Positions 1-7,378 of a stretch of DNA of 64,000 bases are shown one piece after another (the first letter of the stretch is position 1; every line of letters begins with the position of its first letter). The notes under the pieces are model-generated. The model was not told where the DNA came from. It was given only the letters and a program-made list of their open reading frames with translations, and searched no databases. The position numbers were made by a program, and so were the translations under genes. Source of the stretch: Accumulibacter sp. (GTDB lineage Bacteria > Pseudomonadota > Gammaproteobacteria > Burkholderiales > Rhodocyclaceae); contig NZ_JAZKUG010000001.1 of NCBI RefSeq assembly GCF_036625195.1, positions 3,224,001 to 3,288,000 on the forward strand. Direction: 5' to 3'.

Positions 1-73
1 ATATCATCAAACAGGTTCCTCGCGGTAAGTTTATTTGTGGGACATTGGTGAGTGTCTGGTAGCGGGCCAGTCG

Positions 74-748
74 TCACCAGAGCAGTTCGTTGCTTTGCAA
101 GACAAATTCAGTTCTTGCCGTGCAAACCGCCCCTTGGTTTGTAAGCCGCCGCTCGATCAGCCCCAGGCGGGCAGACATACCGGCCAGCGATACCCCAACG
201 AAGGCATCATGCTCGGCAGTCAGTCGATTGAAGGTGCGCCAGTGCATCCCCTTTGGCCTGCCGCCGTTCAGGTTCAGGATGCCCACCTGCCAGCCCAGCC
301 TTTCGCGGATGCTGTCGGCCCGCCGCGCGGCTCGATCATCAGCCGCTTCCCGTTGGCAGGCATACGCCAGCCGGTAACAATGACGACAGGCGAAGATGCC
401 AGCGCCGCCGATGTAGAGCAGCGCCACGCGCCGCCCGCATCCCTCCGCCGGGCAGAGAAACCACGCGCGCCGACCGCCCAGGGTGCAAGCCGTCCATTCC
501 AGCCGTACCGGGTAGTCCATCGGTTGCCAGTCGTTACCGCCGCTCTTGTGGCGATAGATCAAAGTCACGTGCTCGGCTTCCGTCCGCGCTTGGATAGTCG
601 CTACCTGCTCGCCGTTGCGTGACCAGTTCAAGGTGATGCTCCGGCCCGGTGTCAGCAGGCCACCGCGTTGCAACTTGCGAACATCCAGCGGTCGCATGTC
701 GCTTGTCGTTTCTTTGCCCCACCGCCGCCCGCTACCGAATCCGCCCAT
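74..748 (-). CDS. Zinc-ribbon accessory protein of the integrated element
   Basis: A 224-aa protein of unknown function opening with MGGFGSGR, a start seen in proteins carried by proteobacterial islands and prophages. Mid-protein Cys pairs (CPAEGC at about residue 99, CRHC about 20 residues later) look like a zinc ribbon, and the stretch after them is rich in Arg and Ala. It is the last visible gene of the minus-strand element operon, 51 bases after its neighbour. A nucleic-acid-binding role is inferred from the zinc ribbon and basic composition only. No signal peptide or membrane segment is visible. Confidence 0.7.
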   Translation of the reverse strand: MGGFGSGRRWGKETTSDMRPLDVRKLQRGGLLTPGRSITLNWSRNGEQVATIQARTEAEHVTLIYRHKSGGNDWQPMDYPVRLEWTACTLGGRRAWFLCPAEGCGRRVALLYIGGAGIFACRHCYRLAYACQREAADDRAARRADSIRERLGWQVGILNLNGGRPKGMHWRTFNRLTAEHDAFVGVSLAGMSARLGLIERRLTNQGAVCTARTEFVLQSNELLW

Positions 749-799
749 TGTTCACGCCTCGCTGGATTTTCCGAAATCATTTGAGAAATCGCGTGTATA

Positions 800-1243
800 T
801 CAAGCCCGCGAATCGCCTGAATCCCTTGCTGTAGCTGGCGTTGCGTCGGTTCTTGATAGGGGCAGTTTTTGCGCCAGCTCCGCCGCGATTGCGACCTTGA
901 CGCTTTCCTTCCAATCGTCGTTTTCGTGTGACGTTGGGTAGAGTGCCCGGTCAAGAATTGGCTTTGCCAACTTCTCGGCAACGGGATCGCCCCCGCTCCA
1001 TTGCTGAACGACGACGGTCAACGCGCTTGGCGCTTTTGTCTCCGGCTTGCCGACGAGATATTGACCCAGCCAGGCCCGCGCCGCGGGGTCACCGCCCTTC
1101 GCCGCTTGCAGTGCGCCCGCTACCACGTCCCGCCAATCGTCCAGGGTTACGGTTTCGAGCAGCGCCCCCATGTAATCGCTTTCGGTGCGCCGATGCGCTG
1201 CCGTACCGCGGATGAAAGATTCTTTATTGCGCTTCGCCGTCAT
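800..1243 (-). CDS. Hypothetical small protein of the integrated element
   Basis: A 147-aa protein starting MTAKRNKESF. The reading frame is open further upstream, but that part is a low-complexity Arg/Ser/Pro shadow of the preceding gene, so the ATG at 1243 is preferred; it lies 23 bases after the stop of the upstream gene. The N-terminal part is basic, the middle is predicted helical (DWRDVVAGALQAAKGGDPAARAWLGQYL), and the C-terminus is Ala/Asp/Ser rich. The helical segment with GDPAARAWLGQYL resembles small DNA-packaging or regulatory proteins of mobile elements, but I cannot assign a family. It is probably co-transcribed with the neighbouring minus-strand element genes. Confidence 0.6.
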   Translation of the reverse strand: MTAKRNKESFIRGTAAHRRTESDYMGALLETVTLDDWRDVVAGALQAAKGGDPAARAWLGQYLVGKPETKAPSALTVVVQQWSGGDPVAEKLAKPILDRALYPTSHENDDWKESVKVAIAAELAQKLPLSRTDATPATARDSGDSRA

Positions 1244-1265
1244 TTCGCCTATCTCGTCTGATTGG

Positions 1266-1742
1266 TCAGTCCGGGTCAGCGTTCGCTGCCCGGCCAAGGA
1301 AGTATTGCCGTGCATCTCCGTCGTGCCTGCACAGGGCCAGCACGTCGTCGATGATGGCTCGGTCGGTTTCGGCGATCGCCGCCAGCCATGCAACAATCGC
1401 CTCTTCCTGATCGTCGGCCAGCAGAGCGTCTGACTGCTGCCGGCCCGGCTCGATCGGTTCCGCCGCCAGCGCAGCAGGGTAGGCTTCGAGCACTTCGGCA
1501 TGGGTCGCCGCTGGCGAGAAGGCCACCGTTAGCGGATTGCGGTCGGCGAAGTGCAGCCACCAGCGCCCTGAAACACCCGACGAGGTATCTTCGCCGATCG
1601 GCTCAGCTTCAGCAGGGATTGATCTTTCTTGCTCTATGGGCGAACTGCAAAAACCGCGTAAATCAATTCTTGCAGTTTTTGCAGTCGCCTCCATGGACGA
1701 ATATTTTTCGTCCAAGCCCTTCAGGCGATCTAGGTAGTTCAT
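1266..1742 (-). CDS. Hypothetical protein coupled to the DUF3987 gene
   Basis: A 158-aa acidic protein starting MNYLDRLKGLDEKYSS. Its ATG overlaps the TGA of the upstream DUF3987 gene (ATGA at 1739-1742), the classical arrangement for translational coupling, which supports both this start and a shared transcript. The middle contains WWLHFADRNPLTVAFSPAATHAEVLEAYPAALAAEP; the C-terminal half is helical and acidic. Proteins with this middle segment accompany replication genes in integrative elements, but their role is unknown to me. Because the upstream gene is interrupted by an IS, normal expression of this gene is probably disturbed. Confidence 0.65.
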   Translation of the reverse strand: MNYLDRLKGLDEKYSSMEATAKTARIDLRGFCSSPIEQERSIPAEAEPIGEDTSSGVSGRWWLHFADRNPLTVAFSPAATHAEVLEAYPAALAAEPIEPGRQQSDALLADDQEEAIVAWLAAIAETDRAIIDDVLALCRHDGDARQYFLGRAANADPD

Positions 1743-1981
1743 AGTCCCGCCCTTTCTGCGCCAGGGGAAACGCAGTAAACCGGATCGGCAGGACGGCCCA
1801 CGCCAGAGCGCGCAGGCGCTTCAATCTCGATCAGCCATCCATGCTCATGTAGCAGACGACAAGCCTTCTTGACGCCCTCCCGATCGGTCAGAGAGGGGGC
1901 CCCGGAATTTTGGACAGCAGGATAAGTGGTAGCCTTGCCCCATTGAACGGCTGCGGAAGCAGCCCCAACAGGAGCGAGAGC

Positions 1982-2287
1982 ATGACGAGAAGGACGAGGC
2001 GGAACCACACGCCGGCATTCAAGGCGCAGGTGGCGCTGGCGGCGCTGAAGAGCGACAAGACGCTGACCGAACTGGCGCAGCAGTACGACATTCACCCGAA
2101 CCAGATCACGGACTGGAAGCGGCAGCTGACGGAGCGTGCGGTCCAGGTTTTTGGGGATACCAGCGGTCCTGCGAGCAGCGATCCGGACTTGACGAAACTG
2201 CACGCCAAGATCGGACAGCTGACGCTGGAGAAGGATTTTTTAGAACATGCGCTCACCAAGGCGGGCTTGCTGAGCGCAAGAAGATGA
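1982..2287 (+). CDS. IS3-family orfA (helix-turn-helix subunit), copy 1
   Basis: A 101-aa OrfA. The start MTRRTRRNHTPAFK follows an AGGAG ribosome site about 10 bases upstream; the frame is open to the IS end, but earlier codons are not family-like. Residues ~10-50 hold the usual helix-turn-helix (FKAQVALAALKSDKTLTELAQQY, then HPNQITDWKRQL). The C-terminal third (KIGQLTLEKDFLEHAL) is a leucine-zipper-like coiled coil used for multimerisation. In this family OrfA binds the terminal inverted repeats and is joined to OrfB by frameshifting or reinitiation. Its stop overlaps the orfB start (ATGA). Confidence 0.9.
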   Translation: MTRRTRRNHTPAFKAQVALAALKSDKTLTELAQQYDIHPNQITDWKRQLTERAVQVFGDTSGPASSDPDLTKLHAKIGQLTLEKDFLEHALTKAGLLSARR

Positions 2288-3117
2288 TTGACCGCAAGCA
2301 CAAGCTCCCTGTCGCGCATCAGTGCTCCCTCCTCGGGGTGGCCCGTTCGAGCGCGTACTACACGCCCCGCGAGGTCTCGGCGGAGGATCTGGCGCTGATG
2401 CGCCGGATCGACGAGTTGCATCTGGAGCACCCCTTCGCCGGCGCCCGCATGTTGCGCGATCTGCTGCGCCCCGAGGGCTTCCGGGCCGGCCGCCGACACA
2501 TCGGCACCCTGATGGCGCGCATGGGCATCGAGGCCTTGTATCGGAAGCCCAACACCTCTCGTCGGCGGCGCGGCGACGAAATTCATCCGTATCTCCTGCG
2601 CGATCTTGCCGTCGAGCGGCCCAACCAGGTGTGGGCGGCGGACATCACCTACATTCCGATGCGCCGGGGCTTCCTCTACCTGTTCGCCGTGATCGACTGG
2701 TACTCGCGGCGGGTGCTCGCCTGGCGGCTGTCGAACACCTTGACGACCGACTTCTGTCTGGACGCGGTCCGGGAAGCCATCCACCGGCACGGCTGCCCGG
2801 AGATCTTCAACACCGATCAGGGTTGCCAGTTCACCAGCGGCGAATTCACCGGGATGCTCAAGGCGCACGGCATCCGGATCAGCATGGACGGCAAGGGGTC
2901 CTGGCGGGACAACGTTTTTGTCGAGCGCCTGTGGAAGACGCTCAAGTACGAGGAAGTGTATCTCAAGGCCTATGACAGCGTCGCCGATGCAAGAGCCAAC
3001 CTGACCACGTACGTCCGCTTCTACAACGAGCGCCGACCGCATCGCGCCCTGGACGGCAAGACGCCGGACACCGCCTACTTCGCTGCCCTCGCGTCGGCCA
3101 TCCGAGCCGCGGCGTAA
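2284..3117 (+). CDS. IS3-family transposase orfB (DDE catalytic subunit), copy 1
   Basis: A 277-aa transposase catalytic subunit. An HTH_21-like part (residues ~40-95) precedes the rve integrase core. The DDE triad is visible: D120 (WAADITYIP), D178 (NTDQGCQFTS) and E214 (NVFVERLWKTLKYEEVY), with the family spacing of 35 residues between the second Asp and the Glu. It ends with the typical YNERRPHRALDGKTP box. The ATG overlaps the orfA stop, so reinitiation is possible in place of the common A6G slippage, which I do not see. Length and motifs are complete. Confidence 0.92.
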   Translation: MIDRKHKLPVAHQCSLLGVARSSAYYTPREVSAEDLALMRRIDELHLEHPFAGARMLRDLLRPEGFRAGRRHIGTLMARMGIEALYRKPNTSRRRRGDEIHPYLLRDLAVERPNQVWAADITYIPMRRGFLYLFAVIDWYSRRVLAWRLSNTLTTDFCLDAVREAIHRHGCPEIFNTDQGCQFTSGEFTGMLKAHGIRISMDGKGSWRDNVFVERLWKTLKYEEVYLKAYDSVADARANLTTYVRFYNERRPHRALDGKTPDTAYFAALASAIRAAA

Positions 3118-4837
3118 GGCATGGGGAAGGGGCTCCGTGGATTTGTGGACGATGCGCTAGCGCGCACCGGGCCGCTTGCCGTGGAAAAGTCTGGCGACTT
3201 TCCCACCGCACGTCCCTTCGCCCACAAGCTCCACCGAGCTCTATTCGGTTCGGATAAAATCCCAGAAGGTCAAAACCAACCGCATCACCGGTCAGCCGAC
3301 CGGAACTGGCAGGGCTCCACTTATCGAAGAGCCTTTGCTGTCCAAACAAGCGGGGCCACCTCTCAGGCCGTGCCACCCCAAGCGGGAAATCTCCCATGCT
3401 TTGAAGGTTGCCGGCAACTTCCCGGCCCGCAGTCGGACCAGCAGCAACTCGGCCGCGCCGGTTTCGGGGTGTGACTGCGCGTGATAGATACGCTGGGCAT
3501 GCGGCGTCAGGTACTCGATCCACGCCAAAGCCTTGCACAGCGTCCGCTCTGAAACCGCCGTCCCGCCGGGGTCGTCGGCAACATGCAGAGCCAACGCCAG
3601 CTTGCCAACCAAGCCGGGGTATTTCCCGAAGTGCGCGCCGATCGGTCCGGACTCCGCGCCCGTCGCCTCGGCGGATCGCCGTTGCTGCATGAAATTGCTG
3701 TACCACTCGACGAACAGTTCCTGCGCCGGATCTGACAGGCGCACGAATGGGGGATCGTTGCCGAAGCGATCGCTCTGTCCCATCGCCACCGGGTCAAAAG
3801 TGTCTGCCCGCTCGAACAAGGTATCCGCAGCTTCGCGCGCCTTTTTCGAGGGGTATCGGTCGACGTAATTGAATGGTTCCGGGTCCGGCCAGACGATCAA
3901 CTGAAACCGTTGCAGCAGGCCGTCGGCGCGTTCGCCGGAATAGGCGCTTCGGACGTACCGCGCCAGGGGTCCGGGTTGGATGCCGCCCATGACGGACAGC
4001 GCGAACTTTGGAAGCGTCGTCGTCCCGCGCATGATCCGATCGAAGCGGTATCCCTCTTGCCCGCTCCAGCCAGACAGCATCATGCCGCGCAGATCGGCCG
4101 CGCTCTCATCTTCCAGCTTCACCAGCAAGGACGACAACTCGTCACGCTCGATCAGCAGGCCATTCGGATTCTCTGCCAGCAGGACGCCCAGCGATGCCTC
4201 ATTGACGTTGCTGGTCCAGTAGCAGCGGGGAACAGGCGCTTTGCCCGCGCCTTGGTCGCCCAGGTCGATTTCGGCGTCTGGGTTATCAGCAAGCTCCTTT
4301 ACCGCCCGCTTCTTCTTGGCATCGTGGCGCAACTTGGCGGCAGCCATCGCGGCTTCGTAAACTTGCGAAGCGTCCGCATGCGCGATATCCGCGGATACCT
4401 GCAACTTTTTGAAGGCAGTCATCGCCGCGCGCATGGCGGGTGATTTCAAGGCTGACGGCGGCCCGACCGCGCCACCCCAGATGTTCGCGTGCTCGGTCCA
4501 GTCATCGTACCGCTTCAGCCGGATGCCGATCTTCCGGCCGAGCACGCTCCCGAGCGCCACCATGCCGGCCACCGCCGCAAGGTCAGGACTAAACCTCGCT
4601 CGATCGGCAGCATCTTCGACTAGCGGCCGCAGTTCGTTCGGCAGGATTGCCAGGTCGATTTTGGGAACAGCGGGGAGCTTCGGCAGGGGTATCGGCGCAG
4701 GTACAGAATCGCCCGCTGGCGCGTTCTCACCGTCGGTTTGATGCACGCCGCCCCTTGACGGTGCTCTTGCGCTCGCTGTCGAGCCTCGCATGGTTTCTGC
4801 CGCGCTGTCGAGAAACGATTGACCGCGTTCGACGCCC

Positions 4838-5269
4838 TTATCCATGGGACACGCCCGCTGCGGCCATTGCCGCCTGGATTCGACTTGCAGCCCGGATCAG
4901 CCGCTCGCGGTCATGTTGGCTGAAGGGCTTGCCGTCGAGCAGTGCCACCGCAGCCGCCGCGACGAAAAGCGCCTCAAAGCCAATGGCACGCAGCACGTCA
5001 GCAGCCGGAAACGGTCGGCGCTCGGGCTTGACCCGGAGATCGATGGCACGAGGAGGGAACAGATCAGAAATATCCAGATCCACGGCGGCCAGAACGTCGT
5101 GCACATCGCATCCGGCAAAACAATGCAGGAGGATTCGCCCGTCATCTTTTTCGGCAATCGTTAGACTTGGCCCGCGGTCTTCATGAGCAGGGCAGCGCGC
5201 AGACCATGTTCCCGGCCCGGTGCACTTTACCTTGTCGAGATGCTGAAGGAGGTTGTCGACGATGCTCAT
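4838..5269 (-). CDS. CHC2 zinc-finger DNA primase-like protein
   Basis: A 143-aa protein whose N-terminal 60 residues form a CHC2-type zinc finger, with Cys/His ligands CPAH and CFAGC (WSARCPAHEDRGPSLTI...ILLHCFAGCDVHDVL). This is the DNA-binding domain of DnaG-type primases, here without the TOPRIM catalytic domain. The C-terminal half (~80-143) is helical. Such proteins pair with a DUF3987 protein to start replication of integrative elements. It overlaps that gene by 8 bases and the PC4-like gene upstream by 4 bases, so the three are co-translated. With DUF3987 broken, the replication module is probably defective. Confidence 0.85.
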   Translation of the reverse strand: MSIVDNLLQHLDKVKCTGPGTWSARCPAHEDRGPSLTIAEKDDGRILLHCFAGCDVHDVLAAVDLDISDLFPPRAIDLRVKPERRPFPAADVLRAIGFEALFVAAAAVALLDGKPFSQHDRERLIRAASRIQAAMAAAGVSHG

Positions 5270-5544
5270 GTCCGCCCCTCCTCGATGAGCCCTGACAGCA
5301 CGGCCACAATGCCCGGCAAGGATTCGAGCTTGATCGACAAGGCTTTGCCCGGTCCCAGCTCGCCGGTTGCGGCTTCGTCGAACCAGGGGCGAACGTCGAC
5401 CAGTGGAAAGCCCTTGAAGTCGCGCAGCACGATGCGGGAGACCTCTCGGCTGTTCTTCGGGATCTCGGCTACAATCTCACCATCGAATGCACTGCTTGAA
5501 GCCGCCCGGTTTGCCCCCGGTGCGGCTTTTTCTTTGAGGGTCAT
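5266..5544 (-). CDS. PC4/p15-like single-stranded-DNA-binding protein
   Basis: A 92-aa protein resembling the bacterial branch of the transcriptional coactivator p15 (PC4) family. The segment EIPKNSREVSRIVLRDFKGFPLVDVRPWFDE, followed by GELGPGKALSIKLESLPGIVAVL, matches the family's curved beta sheet plus helix, which binds single-stranded DNA. The first ~20 residues are a short basic/Ala tail. It sits between the AlpA-like regulator (8 bases upstream) and the primase-like gene (4-base overlap). A role in transcription or in exposing ssDNA during element replication is inferred from the family and the position. Confidence 0.75.
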   Translation of the reverse strand: MTLKEKAAPGANRAASSSAFDGEIVAEIPKNSREVSRIVLRDFKGFPLVDVRPWFDEAATGELGPGKALSIKLESLPGIVAVLSGLIEEGRT

Positions 5545-5552
5545 GGTCGCCC

Positions 5553-5783
5553 CTACGCCGTTGCGCCGGTTTGGCGGGTGCGGGAGTCAAGCCATGCGTC
5601 GAGAACGGCCTTGTCGTATCGAACCAATCGACCGCACTTGGTGAATGGCAGGTTGTACCTGCCCGTACTCCGCCAAACGGAGAGTGTGCCAGGCGACACG
5701 TTGAGGATTTTCGCCGCAGTCTTCTCGTCGACAAGCTCGCGGGTCTTGCCGATGACTTGCTGAATGGTCATGATTCGCTCCAT
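5553..5783 (-). CDS. AlpA/MerR-like excisionase or regulator
   Basis: A 76-aa helix-turn-helix protein. Residues ~16-66 (ELVDEKTAAKILNVSPGTLSVWRSTGRYNLPFTKCGRLVRYDKAVLDAWLDSR) form the winged HTH_17 fold shared by excisionases and AlpA-type activators: helix, turn at NVSPGTL, then a wing and KCGRLVRYD. A later start (MTIQQV, 5771) is possible. It heads the replication gene block, and inverted repeats that could be its operators lie just upstream. It probably controls integrase and replication genes or takes part in excision; which of the two cannot be told from sequence. Confidence 0.85.
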   Translation of the reverse strand: MERIMTIQQVIGKTRELVDEKTAAKILNVSPGTLSVWRSTGRYNLPFTKCGRLVRYDKAVLDAWLDSRTRQTGATA

Positions 5784-5787
5784 TGGG

Positions 5788-5901
5788 GAACTGCACAGCG
5801 CAGTTCATGGAACGAATGCTAGGGAAAAGGAGAGTGGTTGAAAATCCCGTCAGCATGCAGCGTGCAAGCTCTGCCTGCACGTATTACAGCCAGCGTGCAG
5901 G
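5788..5901. promoter_or_regulatory. Inverted repeats upstream of the AlpA-like gene
   Basis: This 120-bp gap holds two clear dyads. GAACTGC (5788-5794) pairs with GCAGTTC (5800-5806) over a 5-base loop, touching the start of the AlpA-like gene. CCTGCACG (5874-5881) pairs perfectly with CGTGCAGG (5894-5901). A further GCGTGCA near 5860 makes three GCGTGCA-type half-sites. The position suggests operators for AlpA or a repressor; the right-hand dyad could also act as a terminator for the gene upstream, though no T-run follows it. Confidence 0.45.
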
Positions 5902-5903
5902 GT

Positions 5904-6443
5904 TTACTCTTTGCGCGCAGAACGTAGTTCTTTCGATCCAATCCCGATGTGTTTGCGTGCCGTCCGGAATGCTACGCTGAAGATTTCGGCTGATTCCGCC
6001 GCGGCCGCATCCATGCTGCTATGGTTATCTCGGTTCTGCCTGTACCACGCTTTTATTGCCTCGGCTTTCTTGCGGTCGTCTTCGTGCCTTGCATGGGCCG
6101 CTCTCCTTCCCACGAAAGATTCGACCTCCTCGATAGGTGGCCTGAGATTGTGGCCCTCCCATAGCCCGACAGCTCTCGCAGCTGCGCTCAAAAGAGAGAC
6201 CGCGGCTTGCGGAGATTCCCATCGTTTGATTTCATAACGGCATAGAACGATTGTCAGGACAGCAATGGTAGAAATCTCTGTTCTTTCCACCATAATGTCA
6301 TCGCCTTCTTGCCATAGGACGAGAACCGCCTCATGCACTTTCGCTTGCAGTTTTTTCCTTTCCTCCTCGGTTCGGTCAACGCCAAGAAGCTCCCACGCAT
6401 AGTCTTCGAGGCAATCAAGTTCGTCTGATAAGATTTTCTGCAT
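5904..6443 (-). CDS. Hypothetical protein of the integrated element
   Basis: A 179-aa protein when started at MQKILSDELDCLEDYAW (an in-frame start 7 codons earlier is possible). It is helical, with an acidic N-terminal third and Lys/Arg-rich C-terminus. One moderately hydrophobic stretch (ISTIAVLTIVLCRYEI) is too polar at its edges to be a safe membrane span. It lies between the YgiT-type gene and the AlpA-like regulator on the same strand. Its codon use is less GC-rich than that of its neighbours, consistent with imported accessory DNA. I do not recognise a family. Confidence 0.55.
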   Translation of the reverse strand: MQKILSDELDCLEDYAWELLGVDRTEEERKKLQAKVHEAVLVLWQEGDDIMVERTEISTIAVLTIVLCRYEIKRWESPQAAVSLLSAAARAVGLWEGHNLRPPIEEVESFVGRRAAHARHEDDRKKAEAIKAWYRQNRDNHSSMDAAAAESAEIFSVAFRTARKHIGIGSKELRSARKE

Positions 6444-6532
6444 AGCGCCCCTTTCACGCTCCACCCTTGGTTCAGGATGCCGCTCCAGCCGGGCAAGGGT
6501 CCCCGGTTTTCTCTCCGTCGAGATAGGCGCGG

Positions 6533-6548
6533 CAAAACTTAAGTTTTG
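6533..6548. promoter_or_regulatory. Perfect AT-rich palindrome, possible operator
   Basis: CAAAACTTAAGTTTTG is a perfect 16-bp palindrome in the 110-bp gap between the YgiT-type gene and the next minus-strand gene. It starts 6 bases past the YgiT stop. A stem this AT-rich would be a weak terminator; an operator for the zinc protein or for the downstream promoter is more likely. Assignment is by position only. Confidence 0.35.
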
Positions 6549-6553
6549 TCAGG

Positions 6554-6784
6554 TCATGCGGCCACCGCAAATCGCCGCACGGCGATTTCCACGCCCGCCG
6601 CCGCTGCTTGTTCCGCTTGTTTCAGCAAGGAAGCGGTCACGCCTTCATCATGAAAGGCGTCGCCGCAGTTCTCACACACCAGCGCCGGAACTTCCCGGAA
6701 AACAATTGTCAGGCCGTGGCGTTCAAGTGGAACAGTCACGGCACCGGGTCGGGTTTCGCCGTGTCGGCAGATGGCGCATCTCAT
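6554..6784 (-). CDS. YgiT-type (MqsA-like) zinc-finger protein
   Basis: A 76-aa protein with two CxxC pairs (CAIC near the N-terminus and CENC at residues ~38-41), matching the YgiT-type zinc-finger domain found in the N-terminal half of MqsA antitoxins. The pattern MRCAICRHGETRPG...VFREVPALVCENCGDAF is typical. The C-terminal HTH of full MqsA is absent. Proteins of this short form usually accompany a small toxin; here the genes immediately upstream are the DUF2442/DUF4160 pair. It may be a third component or an orphan antitoxin. It lies 69 bases after the DUF2442 gene. Confidence 0.75.
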   Translation of the reverse strand: MRCAICRHGETRPGAVTVPLERHGLTIVFREVPALVCENCGDAFHDEGVTASLLKQAEQAAAAGVEIAVRRFAVAA

Positions 6785-6853
6785 GGGTTTTCCTCGCTGC
6801 CAGCTCGGCCCGCCACAGGGCGGGGTCGGGCGTATTGGTCCGGAGATCCTTGA

Positions 6854-7114
6854 TCACGCAGCCCGATCTCCTTGCTGCGCGTGCATCAGATCGAGCAGGA
6901 ATTCCGGGGCGATGTCCGCGCCGCTTGCCCATGCCACCGTGCGCATGACCGGGTGCTGGCTGGCCGTAGCGAACAGCACCGGGTCGCGTAGCGGTTCGAA
7001 GACTTCACCGTCAAGTTCGTGGGACAGATCCACTTCGCCGGACTCTCCGTTGTTGAAGCGCAGGAACAGGCGATAGCCCGACAACGGGGTTACTTCCGTG
7101 GTGTGCAGGATCAT
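6854..7114 (-). CDS. DUF2442-domain protein, putative antitoxin partner
   Basis: An 86-aa protein carrying the DUF2442 fold: MILHTTEVTPLSGYRLFLRFNNGESGEVDLSHEL, then FEPLRDPVLFATASQHPVMRTVAWASGADIAPEFLLDL. This family is nearly always beside a DUF4160 protein and the two are regarded as a predicted toxin-antitoxin-like pair; biochemical roles are not established. It follows the DUF4160 gene by 5 bases. The element may use the pair for stabilisation, which is inference. Confidence 0.85.
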   Translation of the reverse strand: MILHTTEVTPLSGYRLFLRFNNGESGEVDLSHELDGEVFEPLRDPVLFATASQHPVMRTVAWASGADIAPEFLLDLMHAQQGDRAA

Positions 7115-7119
7115 CAGGG

Positions 7120-7377
7120 TTACTCCAAGGGATCAATGGGATTCAGCGGCTTGCGCAGCATGGCAAGCTCCCAGTCGGCTTCAATCTCTTTCCGGTGCAG
7201 CGCCAGCCATTCGCGCACCATCGACAGCGCCCGGCCCGGCAGCGAACCGGCGTATAGCTTGCCATCCAGCGTCATCAGGGCTTCATGCTCGCCATAGACC
7301 GCGTGAAAATGCATCGGCGGATGCTCCCGCCAGTTCATGTAAATGACGATGCCGAAGAAGCGGGAGATTTCAGGCAT
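7120..7377 (-). CDS. DUF4160-domain protein, putative toxin partner
   Basis: An 85-aa protein when started at MPEISRFFGIVIYMNW, the normal start of the family; an in-frame start 5 codons earlier lies inside the integrase gene. The DUF4160 signature EHPPMHFHAVYGEHEA and the closing MLRKPLNPIDPLE are present. The ATG begins one base after the integrase stop codon, so translation is probably coupled to integrase. With the following DUF2442 gene it forms a conserved two-gene module. Confidence 0.85.
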   Translation of the reverse strand: MPEISRFFGIVIYMNWREHPPMHFHAVYGEHEALMTLDGKLYAGSLPGRALSMVREWLALHRKEIEADWELAMLRKPLNPIDPLE

Positions 7378-7378
7378 G

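Larger units (their letters stand above)
1892..3363 (+). mobile_element. IS3-family insertion sequence, copy 1 (1,472 bp)
   Basis: A complete IS3-family element. The ends are inverted repeats: AGAGGGGGCCCCG at the left and its near complement CGGGGCCACCTCT at the right, with a second matching block (TTGGACAGCA) further inside. The flanks carry the same 3-bp direct repeat CAG (1889-1891 and 3364-3366), as expected for this family. It holds orfA and orfB on the plus strand, opposite to the DUF3987 gene it interrupts. About 245 bp between the orfB stop and the right end have no convincing gene. Both genes are intact, so this copy may still be able to move. Confidence 0.92.
1739..4845 (-). pseudogene. 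DUF3987-family replication protein, split by an IS3 element
   Basis: The 5' part (4845 down to 3364) and the 3' part (1891 down to 1739) encode one DUF3987 (YfjI-like) protein, a family found beside primases in phage satellites and integrative elements. Removing the IS at 1892-3363 together with one copy of the CAG target duplication joins ...RLGWHGL in frame to TDREGVKKACRLL..., giving a 543-aa protein that ends normally. The N-terminal 60 residues are Pro/Ser rich; then comes the family core (FSPDLAAVAGMVALGSVLGRKIGI, later LLIERDELSSLL and SVMGGIQPGPLARYV). The 8-base overlap with the upstream CHC2 gene and the ATGA overlap with the downstream gene mark an operon. As it stands the protein loses its last ~50 residues, a winged-helix-like tail, and gains IS-derived residues (to 517 aa). 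Confidence 0.88.

Noticed and set aside
3121..3474. Open frame after orfB that runs through the right end of IS copy 1
   Set aside because: It has no family resemblance or ribosome site and crosses the IS boundary; it is treated as non-coding IS tail.
6723..6857. 44-codon GTG frame between the DUF2442 and YgiT-type genes
   Set aside because: It overlaps the YgiT gene by 62 bases in another frame and has no recognisable features beyond a possible coupled start.
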